Of a stretch of DNA of 57,312 nucleotides, positions 18,516-26,110 are shown one piece after another. The first letter of the stretch is position 1. Each line of letters opens with the position of its first letter. Source of the DNA: Candidatus Siliceabacter maunaloa (lineage in GTDB: Bacteria; Actinomycetota; Thermoleophilia; Solirubrobacterales; Solirubrobacteraceae); contig JANDLV010000025.1 of NCBI GenBank assembly GCA_024330185.1, forward strand, positions 1 through 57,312, in the 5' to 3' direction. The notes beneath the pieces were generated by a model. That model was not told where the DNA came from, searched no databases, and saw nothing but the letters and a program-made list of their open reading frames with translations. Made by a program: the position numbers and the translations under genes.

Positions 18516-20021
18516 GTGTGCGGAATCGTCGGTCAGTACGGGATGGCGGACCCCGCCCTGGGAGCGCGCATGCTCGACCGGCTCGGACATCGCGGCCCGG
18601 ACGGCAGCGGCATCGCGCGGTTCGCCGACGCGTGGATCGGTCATCGCCGGCTCGCGATCGTCGACCCTGCGGGCGGCTGTCAGCCGATCCTCAACGAGGA
18701 CCGCTCCATGGGTCTGGCCGCGAACGCCGAGGTCTACAACCACGAGGAGTTGCGGCGCAGGTTGGCGAGCCACGCGATGAGCACGCGATCGGACAACGAG
18801 GTCATAGTCCACCTGCTCGAGCAGGAGCACCCAACCGCGATCGGATTGCTCGACGGGATGTACGCCTTCTGCTGCGCGGGCGACGACTTCTTCGTAGCCG
18901 CTCGCGATCCGATCGGGATCAAGCCGCTCTACTGGGCACGGGACGGCGGGCGGGTGGTGTTCGCCTCGGAGATAGGGGCGTTCGACGAAGGGTGGCGCCG
19001 ACACGTGAAGGTCTTCCCGCCGGGCCACTACTGGTCGGCGTCAGAGGGACTGGTCCGCTTCGCGACCCCGGCCCAAGGCGGGTCGGATGGACTGTGCAGC
19101 GAGGAGGAGCATCCGCCACCACGGGTGCTCGAACAGCTCCGAGACCTCCTGGTCGCGGCGGTCCGATCGCACATGATGGGAGACGTCCCGATCGGCATAT
19201 TGCTCTCGGGCGGGCTCGACTCGAGCCTGATCGCGGCGATCGCCGCACGCGCGGCGGCGGAGGATGGGAAGCGCCTCAAGTCGTTCTCGATCGGCCTGCC
19301 CGGCAGCGCGGACCTGGCGGCCGCGAGAGTCGTCGCCGCTCATGTGGGCACCGACCATCACGAGTGCGTGTACACCCCTGCTGAGTTGGTGGAGGCGCTG
19401 CCCCGCGCGATCGCCGCGCTCGAATCCTTCGAACCCGCACTCGTGCGTGGCGCGGTGCCGAACTACCTCCTCGCGGAGAACGTCGAGCGGCACGTGAAGG
19501 TGGTGCTCTGCGGAGAGGGCGCGGATGAGCTCTTCGCCGGCTACGAGTACCTGTGCGGCTTCGACTCGGGCCTCGAACTGCACCACGAGCTCGTCAGCCT
19601 GGTCGAGGGGCTGCACAAGCTCGACCTCCAGCGCACCGACCGCGTGACCATGGCCCACGGCGTCGAAGCGCGGCCTGCGTTCCTCCAGCGCGACGTGGTC
19701 TCCTTTGCCCTGTCGCTGCCCGGCCACTGGAAGCTCTCGGGCGGTGGACGGATCGAGAAGGACCTCTTGCGCAGGGCATTCGACGGCTGGCTGCCCGCCC
19801 CGTTGCTGTGGCGGCGCAAGGCACAGTTCGGTGACGGCAGCGGAGCGAGCATTCCCCTGCGCAAGGCGGCACGCGACCTGGCGCAGGTGGACCTCGAGAC
19901 CGCCCAGCGCCGCGACCCGACGCTTCGCAGCCTCGAGGAGTTGGTGTACCGCCGCATCTTCGAGGAGAACCTGGAAGGCGTATGCCCAGATCGGCTTCTG
20001 GGTCGCTTCGCCACGGCATGA
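18516..20021 (+). CDS. Asparagine synthetase-like glutamine amidotransferase/ATP-pyrophosphatase
   Basis: 501 residues from GTG, giving MCGIVGQYG with Cys2 as the glutaminase nucleophile. The N-terminal Ntn domain has HRGPDGSGIA, RLAIVDPAGGCQP and NAEVYNH. The synthetase domain has ILLSGGLDSSLIAA (PPi loop) and VVLCGEGADELFAGYEYL. It is shorter than housekeeping AsnB and sits in a biosynthetic operon, so it probably amidates or cyclises a carboxylate made by the neighbours, as asparagine-synthetase homologues do in natural-product pathways. Substrate unknown. Confidence 0.85.
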   Translation: MCGIVGQYGMADPALGARMLDRLGHRGPDGSGIARFADAWIGHRRLAIVDPAGGCQPILNEDRSMGLAANAEVYNHEELRRRLASHAMSTRSDNEVIVHLLEQEHPTAIGLLDGMYAFCCAGDDFFVAARDPIGIKPLYWARDGGRVVFASEIGAFDEGWRRHVKVFPPGHYWSASEGLVRFATPAQGGSDGLCSEEEHPPPRVLEQLRDLLVAAVRSHMMGDVPIGILLSGGLDSSLIAAIAARAAAEDGKRLKSFSIGLPGSADLAAARVVAAHVGTDHHECVYTPAELVEALPRAIAALESFEPALVRGAVPNYLLAENVERHVKVVLCGEGADELFAGYEYLCGFDSGLELHHELVSLVEGLHKLDLQRTDRVTMAHGVEARPAFLQRDVVSFALSLPGHWKLSGGGRIEKDLLRRAFDGWLPAPLLWRRKAQFGDGSGASIPLRKAARDLAQVDLETAQRRDPTLRSLEELVYRRIFEENLEGVCPDRLLGRFATA

Positions 20022-20022
20022 G

Positions 20023-21273
20023 ATGACGGCGCTCCCCACCCAGCGCGGACCCGCGTCCGAGGAGGGCCCGGTGCCCGACCGCTCGGCGGCCGGACCGCGG
20101 TTCGCGATCGTGTCGGCGGGCGTGCTGATAATCGCGGTCACCTACGGTCTCGCCCGCTACGGCTACGGACTGTTCGTACCGCAGTTCCGGGAGGCGTTCA
20201 ACCTGAGCGCCGGTGCGATCGGCCTCCTGGCGACCGGGGCCTACGCGACCTACCTGGCGGCGACGGCGCTGATCGCCTGGGCGGCGCCACGTCTCGGTCT
20301 GCGAAGCCCGGTCGTGGTCGCCGGTGCGCTTGCGGCCGTCGGGATGGGCCTGATCGCGATCGCCCGCGACCCGCTCACCCTGATCGCCGGCGTCCTTGTC
20401 GCCGGCGCGAGCTCGGGCCTCGCCTACCCGCCGTTCTCCCAGGCGGTGAAGCGCCTGCTGCCCGAATCACAACAGGCCACCGCGGTCGCGGTCATCAACT
20501 CCGGCACGAGCTACGGGGTGCTCGTCTCGGGCCCACTCGCGCTCGTCGCGGGTGGTCAATGGCGACTCGCGTGGGCGGCGTTCGCCCTGCTGGCAGTGGT
20601 GGCGACCGTATGGAGCGCCGTGGTGTTGCCACGCGAAGGCCCGGTCCGGCGAGAGGAGCAGGTGGTCGGTGGCGTCTCCGCAACGCTTCTCTCGCGCCGC
20701 TCCATCGATCTCTTCGGAGCTGCCTTGACGATCGGCTTCGGCACATCGGTGTACTGGACGTTCGCCGTCGACCTGGTCTCCCGAAGCGGCACCCTGCCGC
20801 CTGCGGCGGGCCGGCTTCTGGTCGTTCTCATCGGCGTCGCGGGGATCGTCGCCGGCTTCACGGGCGTAGCCGTCCGGCGGTTCGGGGCGCGTGCGACGTT
20901 CTACGCGAGCACCGGAGCGCTTGGTGGCGCTCTGCTCCTGCTCGCCCTCGATGCGGGCGCCTGGGCGCCGGTTGGCGTCTCGGGCTTCATGTTCGGAGCC
21001 GCCTACTTCGCCGCGACCGCCTGCCTGGGCATGTGGAGCCTTCGCCTGTTCCCGGATCGCCCGGCGGCGGGGTTCGGCGCGACATACTTCCTGATCTCGG
21101 TCGGTCAGCTCATCGGACCGTTCCCGGCCGGGCTGCTTGCCGAGGCGACGGGGTTGGAATTCGCCTTCTACGTTGGCGCCGCGGTGACCTTTGCGACGCT
21201 ACTGTTCATCCGCCCGCGCGGCGAGGCCGAGGGCCTGTCCTCGCCTTCCCGGCCGCCCGGCACAGCGAGGTGA
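20023..21273 (+). CDS. Major facilitator superfamily transporter, probable exporter
   Basis: 416 residues with about 12 hydrophobic segments (AIVSAGVLIIAVTYGLARYG, GAIGLLATGAYATYLAATAL and so on) and a central charged loop near residue 200. The start at 20023 lies 1 bp after the amidotransferase stop. As last gene of the SpeD-like cluster it probably exports, or less likely imports, the product or precursor. Confidence 0.85.
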   Translation: MTALPTQRGPASEEGPVPDRSAAGPRFAIVSAGVLIIAVTYGLARYGYGLFVPQFREAFNLSAGAIGLLATGAYATYLAATALIAWAAPRLGLRSPVVVAGALAAVGMGLIAIARDPLTLIAGVLVAGASSGLAYPPFSQAVKRLLPESQQATAVAVINSGTSYGVLVSGPLALVAGGQWRLAWAAFALLAVVATVWSAVVLPREGPVRREEQVVGGVSATLLSRRSIDLFGAALTIGFGTSVYWTFAVDLVSRSGTLPPAAGRLLVVLIGVAGIVAGFTGVAVRRFGARATFYASTGALGGALLLLALDAGAWAPVGVSGFMFGAAYFAATACLGMWSLRLFPDRPAAGFGATYFLISVGQLIGPFPAGLLAEATGLEFAFYVGAAVTFATLLFIRPRGEAEGLSSPSRPPGTAR

Positions 21274-21284
21274 GGGGACCCCAT

Positions 21285-21704
21285 TTACGCGTTCGCCGGC
21301 GCCGCGCCGTTCAAGCAGCCGCAGAAGGCGTCGTGACCGCTGCAGCCACAGCCGCTGCCCTCGCCCGTCCGGAAGGCCACAAGGCGCTCGCGAAACGCGC
21401 CGAGCTCGGCCATCTGCGCCTCGATCGCGGCGATCTTGTCGTCCAGCAGGCGCTGGACCTCGGGGACGACCTCTGCGCAGCAGCCCCGCTCGGCGACCGT
21501 GATGAGCTCGCGGATCTCCTCGAGCGCGAGACCCAGCGCCTTGGCCTGGCGGACGAAGCGCAGCCTGCCCTCGTCCGCCGGCCCGTAGGCGCGGTAGCCC
21601 GACGCGGTCCGGGGCGGGCAGACCAGCCCGATGCGATCGTAGTAGCGCAGCGTGCGGCTCGGGAGCCCGACGCGGGTGGCGGTGTCCTTGACGCTATGTG
21701 TCAC
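21285..21704 (-). CDS. MerR-family regulator, metal-sensing type
   Basis: 139 residues from GTG 21704. The HTH (SVKDTATRVGLPSRTLRYYDRIGLV, RTASGYRAY) and long dimer helix are standard. Cysteines at RGCCAEV in the dimer region and a Cys-rich tail (GSGCGCSGHDAFCGCLNG) point to a soft-metal sensor of the MerR/ZntR/CadR/CueR kind. No obvious metal pump is adjacent. A 15-bp palindrome covers its own start codon, suggesting autoregulation. Confidence 0.85.
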   Translation of the reverse strand: MTHSVKDTATRVGLPSRTLRYYDRIGLVCPPRTASGYRAYGPADEGRLRFVRQAKALGLALEEIRELITVAERGCCAEVVPEVQRLLDDKIAAIEAQMAELGAFRERLVAFRTGEGSGCGCSGHDAFCGCLNGAAPANA

Positions 21705-21711
21705 AGACACA
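21697..21711. promoter_or_regulatory. Palindrome at the MerR start codon
   Basis: TGTGTC-ACA-GACACA is a perfect 6-3-6 palindrome spanning the GTG start of the MerR gene (21702-21704), with outer CTATG...CATAG arms extending the symmetry. It is a candidate MerR operator. Confidence 0.5.
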
Positions 21712-21833
21712 CAGCATAGCTTCGTTGCGTCGAGGTCGCGCCGGTTCAGGAGATCTGCGGCAGTCGGTCCCGGGCGACGATGTCGAGACCCTTCGGACTC
21801 CGCGCGCACGGTATCACGGTAGCGCAAACAGCC

Positions 21834-21854
21834 GCAACCGTGTGCTACGGTTGC
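21834..21854. promoter_or_regulatory. Operator-like inverted repeat upstream of the RHH-Doc module
   Basis: GCAACCGT-GTGCT-ACGGTTGC is a perfect 8-bp inverted repeat with a 5-bp centre, 26 bp before the antitoxin ATG. It is placed where an autoregulating antitoxin would bind. Confidence 0.6.
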
Positions 21855-21880
21855 ACGGCTGCCCAACCGAGGAGGAGGAC

Positions 21881-22096
21881 ATGGAAGAGACGAAGGCCAT
21901 GACGCTTCGGCTTCCGGCTCGCCAGGCAAAGGAACTGGAAGCGGTGGCTCAGATCGACCAGATCCCCATCGCCGAGGCCGTGCGTACGGCGATCGAGGCG
22001 CACATCGAGGGTCGCCGAAACGATGATGAGTTTCGCGCCCGCTTGCGGCGTACGCTCGAAGAGCAGCGCGACATCCTCGAGCGCCTCGCCCAGTAA
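21881..22096 (+). CDS. Ribbon-helix-helix antitoxin (Phd-equivalent partner of Doc)
   Basis: 71 residues, preceded by GAGGAGGAG. The start MEETKAMTLRLPARQAKELE and IPIAEAVRTAIEAHIEG match a short RHH DNA-binding domain; the rest (LRRTLEEQRDILERLAQ) is helical and would neutralise the toxin. It is 3 bp from the Doc gene. Confidence 0.8.
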   Translation: MEETKAMTLRLPARQAKELEAVAQIDQIPIAEAVRTAIEAHIEGRRNDDEFRARLRRTLEEQRDILERLAQ

Positions 22097-22099
22097 CCG

Positions 22100-22501
22100 G
22101 TGGGCTGGCGCTATCTGGGGCTTGGGGACTACCTGCTGATCGCAGAGGCGGTGCTTGAGATCCCGGCCGAGCAGCTGGCGCGCCTTGACCGCATTGACCT
22201 CGCCGATTCGGCGCTCAACGCTCCCGCCGCCGGGTTCGGCGAAGTCGAGGCGTACCCCGCCTTCGAGGCCAAGGCCGCCGTACTGTGCTGGCACCTGGTC
22301 AAGAACCACCCGTTGCCCGACGGCAACAAGCGTGTCGCCTTCTTGAGCCTGCTGGAGTTCGTGGCGCGCAATGGCCGGTCGTGGTCACGCTCTTCGAAGG
22401 ACCCGGTCGAAGCGGACGCCGTGATCCGTGGGGTGGCTGACGGGTCGGTCAGCCAGGAGCAGCTGCAGCGATGGATCACCGACCGCGTCAGATCAGACTG
22501 A
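22100..22501 (+). CDS. doc: Doc/Fic-family toxin
   Basis: 133 residues with a GTG start. The Fic motif HPLPDGNKRVAFLSLLEF matches HPFxxGNKRxA of Doc, which phosphorylates EF-Tu. The N-terminal YLGLGDYLLIAEAVLEIP and AAGFG are also Doc-like. Coupled to the RHH antitoxin just upstream. Confidence 0.9.
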   Translation: MGWRYLGLGDYLLIAEAVLEIPAEQLARLDRIDLADSALNAPAAGFGEVEAYPAFEAKAAVLCWHLVKNHPLPDGNKRVAFLSLLEFVARNGRSWSRSSKDPVEADAVIRGVADGSVSQEQLQRWITDRVRSD

Positions 22502-22510
22502 GCGATCCCC

Positions 22511-23572
22511 ATGTCCGGTGAGCGTACCCAGTCCCGAGATCAGGACGTCCGGCCGCTGCGCCTCAGCGTGCTCGATCAGTCCCCGATCGCCGAGGGATCG
22601 ACCGGGGCGCAGGCGCTCGAGCGGACGCTCGGGCTCGCTGCGCTGGCCGACCGGCTGGGCTATCACCGCTTCTGGGTGGCCGAGCATCACGGGACGCCCA
22701 CGCTCGCCGGCGCGGCGCCCGAGGTCGTGATCGGTCCGATCGCGGCGACCACCGACCGGATCCGGGTCGGCAGCGGTGGAGTGATGTTGCACCACTACAG
22801 CCCCCGCAAGGTGGCCGAGGCATTCAGCGTGCTGGGCGGGCTGTTCCCGGGCCGCATCGATCTCGGCCTGGGCCGCGGCGCCGACGCCGACCCGGTGACC
22901 ACTCAAGCGCTGCAGCGCGATCGGCGCATGCCCGATCCCCAGGACTACCCCGATCAGCTCGCTGAGCTCGTCGCCTACCTCGACGATCGCCCGCCGCCCG
23001 ATCACCGCTTCGCAGGCCTGGCGGCGCTGCCCGGGCTCCCCGGCCGGCCCGAGCCGTGGTTGCTGGGCTCGTCGCTGGAGAGCGCGCTCTGGGCCGGGCA
23101 GCTCGGCCTTCCCTACGCCTTCGGCGACTTCATCAACCCGGCGGGGGCGCAGATCGCCGACCTCTACCGCCAGAGCTTCGTGGGCTGCGAGCGCCTGTCC
23201 GCGCCGCAGGTCGCGGTGTCGGTCGCGGCCATCTGCGCGGACACCGACGAGCAGGCCCACCGGCTGGCCGCCAGCGCGCGGATGTGCGCACAGATGTCCC
23301 GCCGCGGGACGCCGATCGCGGTGCCCCCGGTCGAGCTGGCGCTGCGTCACTTGGAGGCCGAGGAGCACACGACGCTCCCGGCGCGGCGGATGGTGCTGGG
23401 CTCGCCCACGACGGTGCGCGCCGGCCTGGAGACGATCGCAGACGAGTACGGCGCGGACGAGGTGATCGTCGTCACGGTCACCCACTCCCACGCCGCCCGC
23501 GAGCGCAGCTACGAGCTGATCGCGCAGGCGTTCGGGCTGCGCTCGGGCGAGCGGATCGCGCAGACGGCCTGA
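22511..23572 (+). CDS. LLM-class (luciferase-like) flavin-dependent oxidoreductase
   Basis: 353 residues. LRLSVLDQSPIAEGSTGAQAL, GYHRFWVAEHHGTPTLAG, IRVGSGGVMLHHYSPRKVAE and FPGRIDLGLGRG are hallmarks of the MsnO8/bacterial luciferase-like monooxygenase family. It uses FMN or F420; the substrate is unknown. It follows the Doc gene by 9 bp but has no evident functional tie to it. Confidence 0.9.
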   Translation: MSGERTQSRDQDVRPLRLSVLDQSPIAEGSTGAQALERTLGLAALADRLGYHRFWVAEHHGTPTLAGAAPEVVIGPIAATTDRIRVGSGGVMLHHYSPRKVAEAFSVLGGLFPGRIDLGLGRGADADPVTTQALQRDRRMPDPQDYPDQLAELVAYLDDRPPPDHRFAGLAALPGLPGRPEPWLLGSSLESALWAGQLGLPYAFGDFINPAGAQIADLYRQSFVGCERLSAPQVAVSVAAICADTDEQAHRLAASARMCAQMSRRGTPIAVPPVELALRHLEAEEHTTLPARRMVLGSPTTVRAGLETIADEYGADEVIVVTVTHSHAARERSYELIAQAFGLRSGERIAQTA

Positions 23573-23610
23573 GCGCGGGCGGCTCGAGCACGCCACGACC
23601 GACCCGGCTT

Positions 23611-24957
23611 TCACGCGGCGCGATCGTGGTCCCAGTCGATACGCGTGAACTCGCGGTGCAGCTTCGCCCCCCGGGCCGGATGGAGCGACTCGATCCAGGC
23701 GATGCGCCCGAGGAGGTGGGCCCGGAAGTCGGACACGCCTGCGCGGTTCTCTCCCGAAGGTCCGCGCCGCGCGGCGTTGTGGATGATCGCCTTCAGCTCG
23801 TCGTACTCGCGGCGCGCGACGTTGAGGCGCTCGTTCACGACGATGCCGCAGACCTGCTGCCGGCCGGCGCGGGGGGTGACGACGGACTTGCGGGTGTTGA
23901 CGGCGAAGCCCTCCTCCCGCGCGATCGTCGCGATGATGTCGCGGATCCGCTCGCCCCGGTCAAGCAGCCGCGAGGAGCCGGAGAAGGTCAGGTCGTCGGC
24001 GTAGCGAGTGTAGGTCGCGCCCAGGGCGGCGGCGAGGCCCGTGAGCCGGCGGTCGAGCGTGAAGGCGGCGAGGTTGGCCAGTGCCGGCGAGGTGGGGGCG
24101 CCCTGGGGCAGGTGCGGTGCGGCAAGCCGACGGCCGAGGCGGTGGTGGGCATGGCTCAGCGTGGGGGTGGTGGGGCGTGGCACGGCTGCCCACTCCTCGA
24201 TCGGTACCGCGTTGGTGGTGAGGGCGGTCAGCGTATGAGCGACGGGCTCCGGATAGCCGGCCGTCCGGAAGATGCCGTAGACGCGAGGCGCCGACACGGA
24301 GGCGAAGAAATCCTCCAAGTCGAGCGCCGTGACCACGGGACGGCGGGTGTGTGCCGCGGCGTTGCTGCGCGCCGAACGCCCGCGCGTGAAGCCGTGAGCC
24401 GCGTCATGCGCCGGTATCCAGTCCAGGACCTCGTGCAGCACCCGGCGCTGGATGCTCTTCAGCCTCGCCTTGGGACGCTCGATGACCCGCGGCGGACCGC
24501 CGTGTCGCGGCAACCACCGATAGCGGTAGTGGCGCAGCTTCTCCTCGGCGACGGTGCGCTCGAGCCCGCGGACGTCGGCCAGCCACGCGAGATGGCGGTC
24601 GCTGACCTCCAGGTGGCTCGCCACCGCGCCAACGGATGCCAGCTCCGGCACGGGCCAGGGACGCCTGACCATGGCGAGCTCGGCCACCAGCCAGCGCCGC
24701 ACCCGGGGCGCTGGCCCGGCGGTGGCCGCGTCCAGCCGCTCCAGCCGCAGGGCGATGTAGCCGGCGAGCTCGCGCGGGCGGTCGGCGGGCCGCCGGTGGT
24801 ATGCCGCGAGAACGTCGCGCACGAGCAGCTCGATCCAGGGCGGACGCGGCTCGAGCACCTGGCCGGCGCGTGCCGCGAGTGCCGCTGCGTGCCAGGCTCC
24901 GGCAAGGAAGGCGTCGGCCAGGCAGGGCGACAGGTACGCGCATGCGCGACGGTCCAC
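23611..24957 (-). CDS. Retron-type reverse transcriptase
   Basis: 448 residues with a GTG start. Retron hallmarks: the NAxxH motif as NAAAH (199-203), catalytic Asp in VTALDLEDFF, LPQGAPTSPALANL, and YADD (319-322). The region Y motif, usually VTG, is VCG (369-371) followed by IVVNERLNV. About 130 residues precede the RT core, as in the long myxobacterial-type retron RTs. It lies 15 bp downstream of a candidate msr-msd RNA. The RT would copy the msd into a branched RNA-DNA (msDNA) used for phage defence. No separate effector is obvious: the neighbours are the oxidoreductase and the DM13 gene, so the N-terminal extension may contain the effector or partner function. Confidence 0.85.
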   Translation of the reverse strand: MDRRACAYLSPCLADAFLAGAWHAAALAARAGQVLEPRPPWIELLVRDVLAAYHRRPADRPRELAGYIALRLERLDAATAGPAPRVRRWLVAELAMVRRPWPVPELASVGAVASHLEVSDRHLAWLADVRGLERTVAEEKLRHYRYRWLPRHGGPPRVIERPKARLKSIQRRVLHEVLDWIPAHDAAHGFTRGRSARSNAAAHTRRPVVTALDLEDFFASVSAPRVYGIFRTAGYPEPVAHTLTALTTNAVPIEEWAAVPRPTTPTLSHAHHRLGRRLAAPHLPQGAPTSPALANLAAFTLDRRLTGLAAALGATYTRYADDLTFSGSSRLLDRGERIRDIIATIAREEGFAVNTRKSVVTPRAGRQQVCGIVVNERLNVARREYDELKAIIHNAARRGPSGENRAGVSDFRAHLLGRIAWIESLHPARGAKLHREFTRIDWDHDRAA

Positions 24958-24972
24958 GGTGCCGACAGCATG

Positions 24973-25143
24973 GCGACGCCGCCCGCCGACCGCTCTGTGC
25001 CGTGCGCGCCCGGGCCTGCCCCCTTGTGGGTGCAGCGAAGGGCTCGCGATGCTCTGCTCTGGTCACACCTGCTTCCCCGGGGTAGCCCCGGAGAGGGAGA
25101 CGCCCCGAAGGCGCGTCCACCCATCTCGGTCACGCGGCGTCGC
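24973..25143 (-). ncRNA. Candidate retron msr-msd RNA
   Basis: On the RT strand a perfect 10-bp inverted repeat, a1 GCGACGCCGC (25134-25143) and a2 GCGGCGTCGC (24973-24982), bounds a 171-nt element ending 15 bp before the RT start. Inside a1 lie two strong hairpins, as expected for msr: one with a TTCG loop (25099-25117) and one with an 8-bp stem CTCCGGGG/CCCCGGGG (25075-25093). The msd part (about 24983-25074) contains a CCCTT...AAGGG stem. The branch guanosine cannot be fixed by eye. Confidence 0.6.
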
Positions 25144-25219
25144 GCCGACGAGCATACCTCTGCCGCCGCGTGTCACCGCAGTGGCGGGTCGCGGTCCTGA
25201 ACCGGGTAGCATCCCGCAC

Positions 25220-26092
25220 GTGACGGCCGACCGAGTGCGGGCTCTGGTGAGGCGGGCGGGTCCTGGGCTGGGGCTCGTGGTGCTGGTGGCAAGCCTCGTC
25301 GTGGCCACCGACCTCTTCGGGACGCGCGGGGCCCTCTTCGGATCCGCGACGCCGGAGCCCAGGGACGCGGCCTTCAGCCGGATCGACAGCGCGCCGGCGA
25401 CCCAGACGGAGCAGACGGTCCTCATATCGCAACCCTGGTGGCAGACCGTCCGGCGCTTCCGTGGCGTCGGGACGCAGGAGACCCCTGCGTTCGGGATCGG
25501 CGACGAGGCCATCCAGTGGCGGGTGACGTGGAACTGCGAGCGCGGCCGGTTCTTGGTCCGGGCCTCGGGCAGGGCTGAACCGCTGATCGACTCGAGCTGC
25601 GCAGGGGAGACGACCACCGAGCTGAGCGGGACGGTCGAGGGGGGCCTGCAGATCGAGGCGGACGGTCCGTGGAGCGCGCAGGTCGAGCAGCAGGTCGACG
25701 TTCCTCTCGTCGAGCCGCCGCTGCCCGTGATGACCGCGCCCGACACGAGCGAGGTCGCGAGCGGTGACTTCTACAGGATGGACCAGGTGGGCCAGGGACG
25801 CATGACGATCTACCGGCTCCCGGACGACCGATACGCGCTGCGCCTGAGCGACTTCTACGTCACCCCCAACGTCGACCTCGAGATCCGCCTGAGCCCGCTG
25901 CGCGAACCTGAGACGACGCGCGACTACCTGAGCGCTCCCGCGAAGCTCGCCGCGCCCCTTCCCACCACGACGGGCTCCATGAACTTCGCCCTGCCGGAGG
26001 ACGTCGACCTGAGCCGGTACCGCTCGGTGGTGATCTGGTGTCCCATCATCGACAGTGCCTACGCCGCGGCGACCCTCGAGCGGGATCAGTGA
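25220..26092 (+). CDS. Membrane-anchored DM13-domain protein
   Basis: 290 residues from GTG. An N-terminal transmembrane segment (GLGLVVLVASLVVATDLF) is followed by an extracytoplasmic region. The C-terminal DM13 domain (residues ~185-290) has GDFYRMDQVGQGRMTIYRLPD, LRLSDFYVTPNVDLEIRL and YRSVVIWCPI. DM13 domains are proposed electron-transfer or redox modules. It leads a three-gene set with an MFS transporter and an NqrB/RnfD-like protein, which supports a redox role at the membrane. Confidence 0.8.
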   Translation: MTADRVRALVRRAGPGLGLVVLVASLVVATDLFGTRGALFGSATPEPRDAAFSRIDSAPATQTEQTVLISQPWWQTVRRFRGVGTQETPAFGIGDEAIQWRVTWNCERGRFLVRASGRAEPLIDSSCAGETTTELSGTVEGGLQIEADGPWSAQVEQQVDVPLVEPPLPVMTAPDTSEVASGDFYRMDQVGQGRMTIYRLPDDRYALRLSDFYVTPNVDLEIRLSPLREPETTRDYLSAPAKLAAPLPTTTGSMNFALPEDVDLSRYRSVVIWCPIIDSAYAAATLERDQ

Positions 26093-26110
26093 CCAGCCGG
26101 CCAGCCGCAC

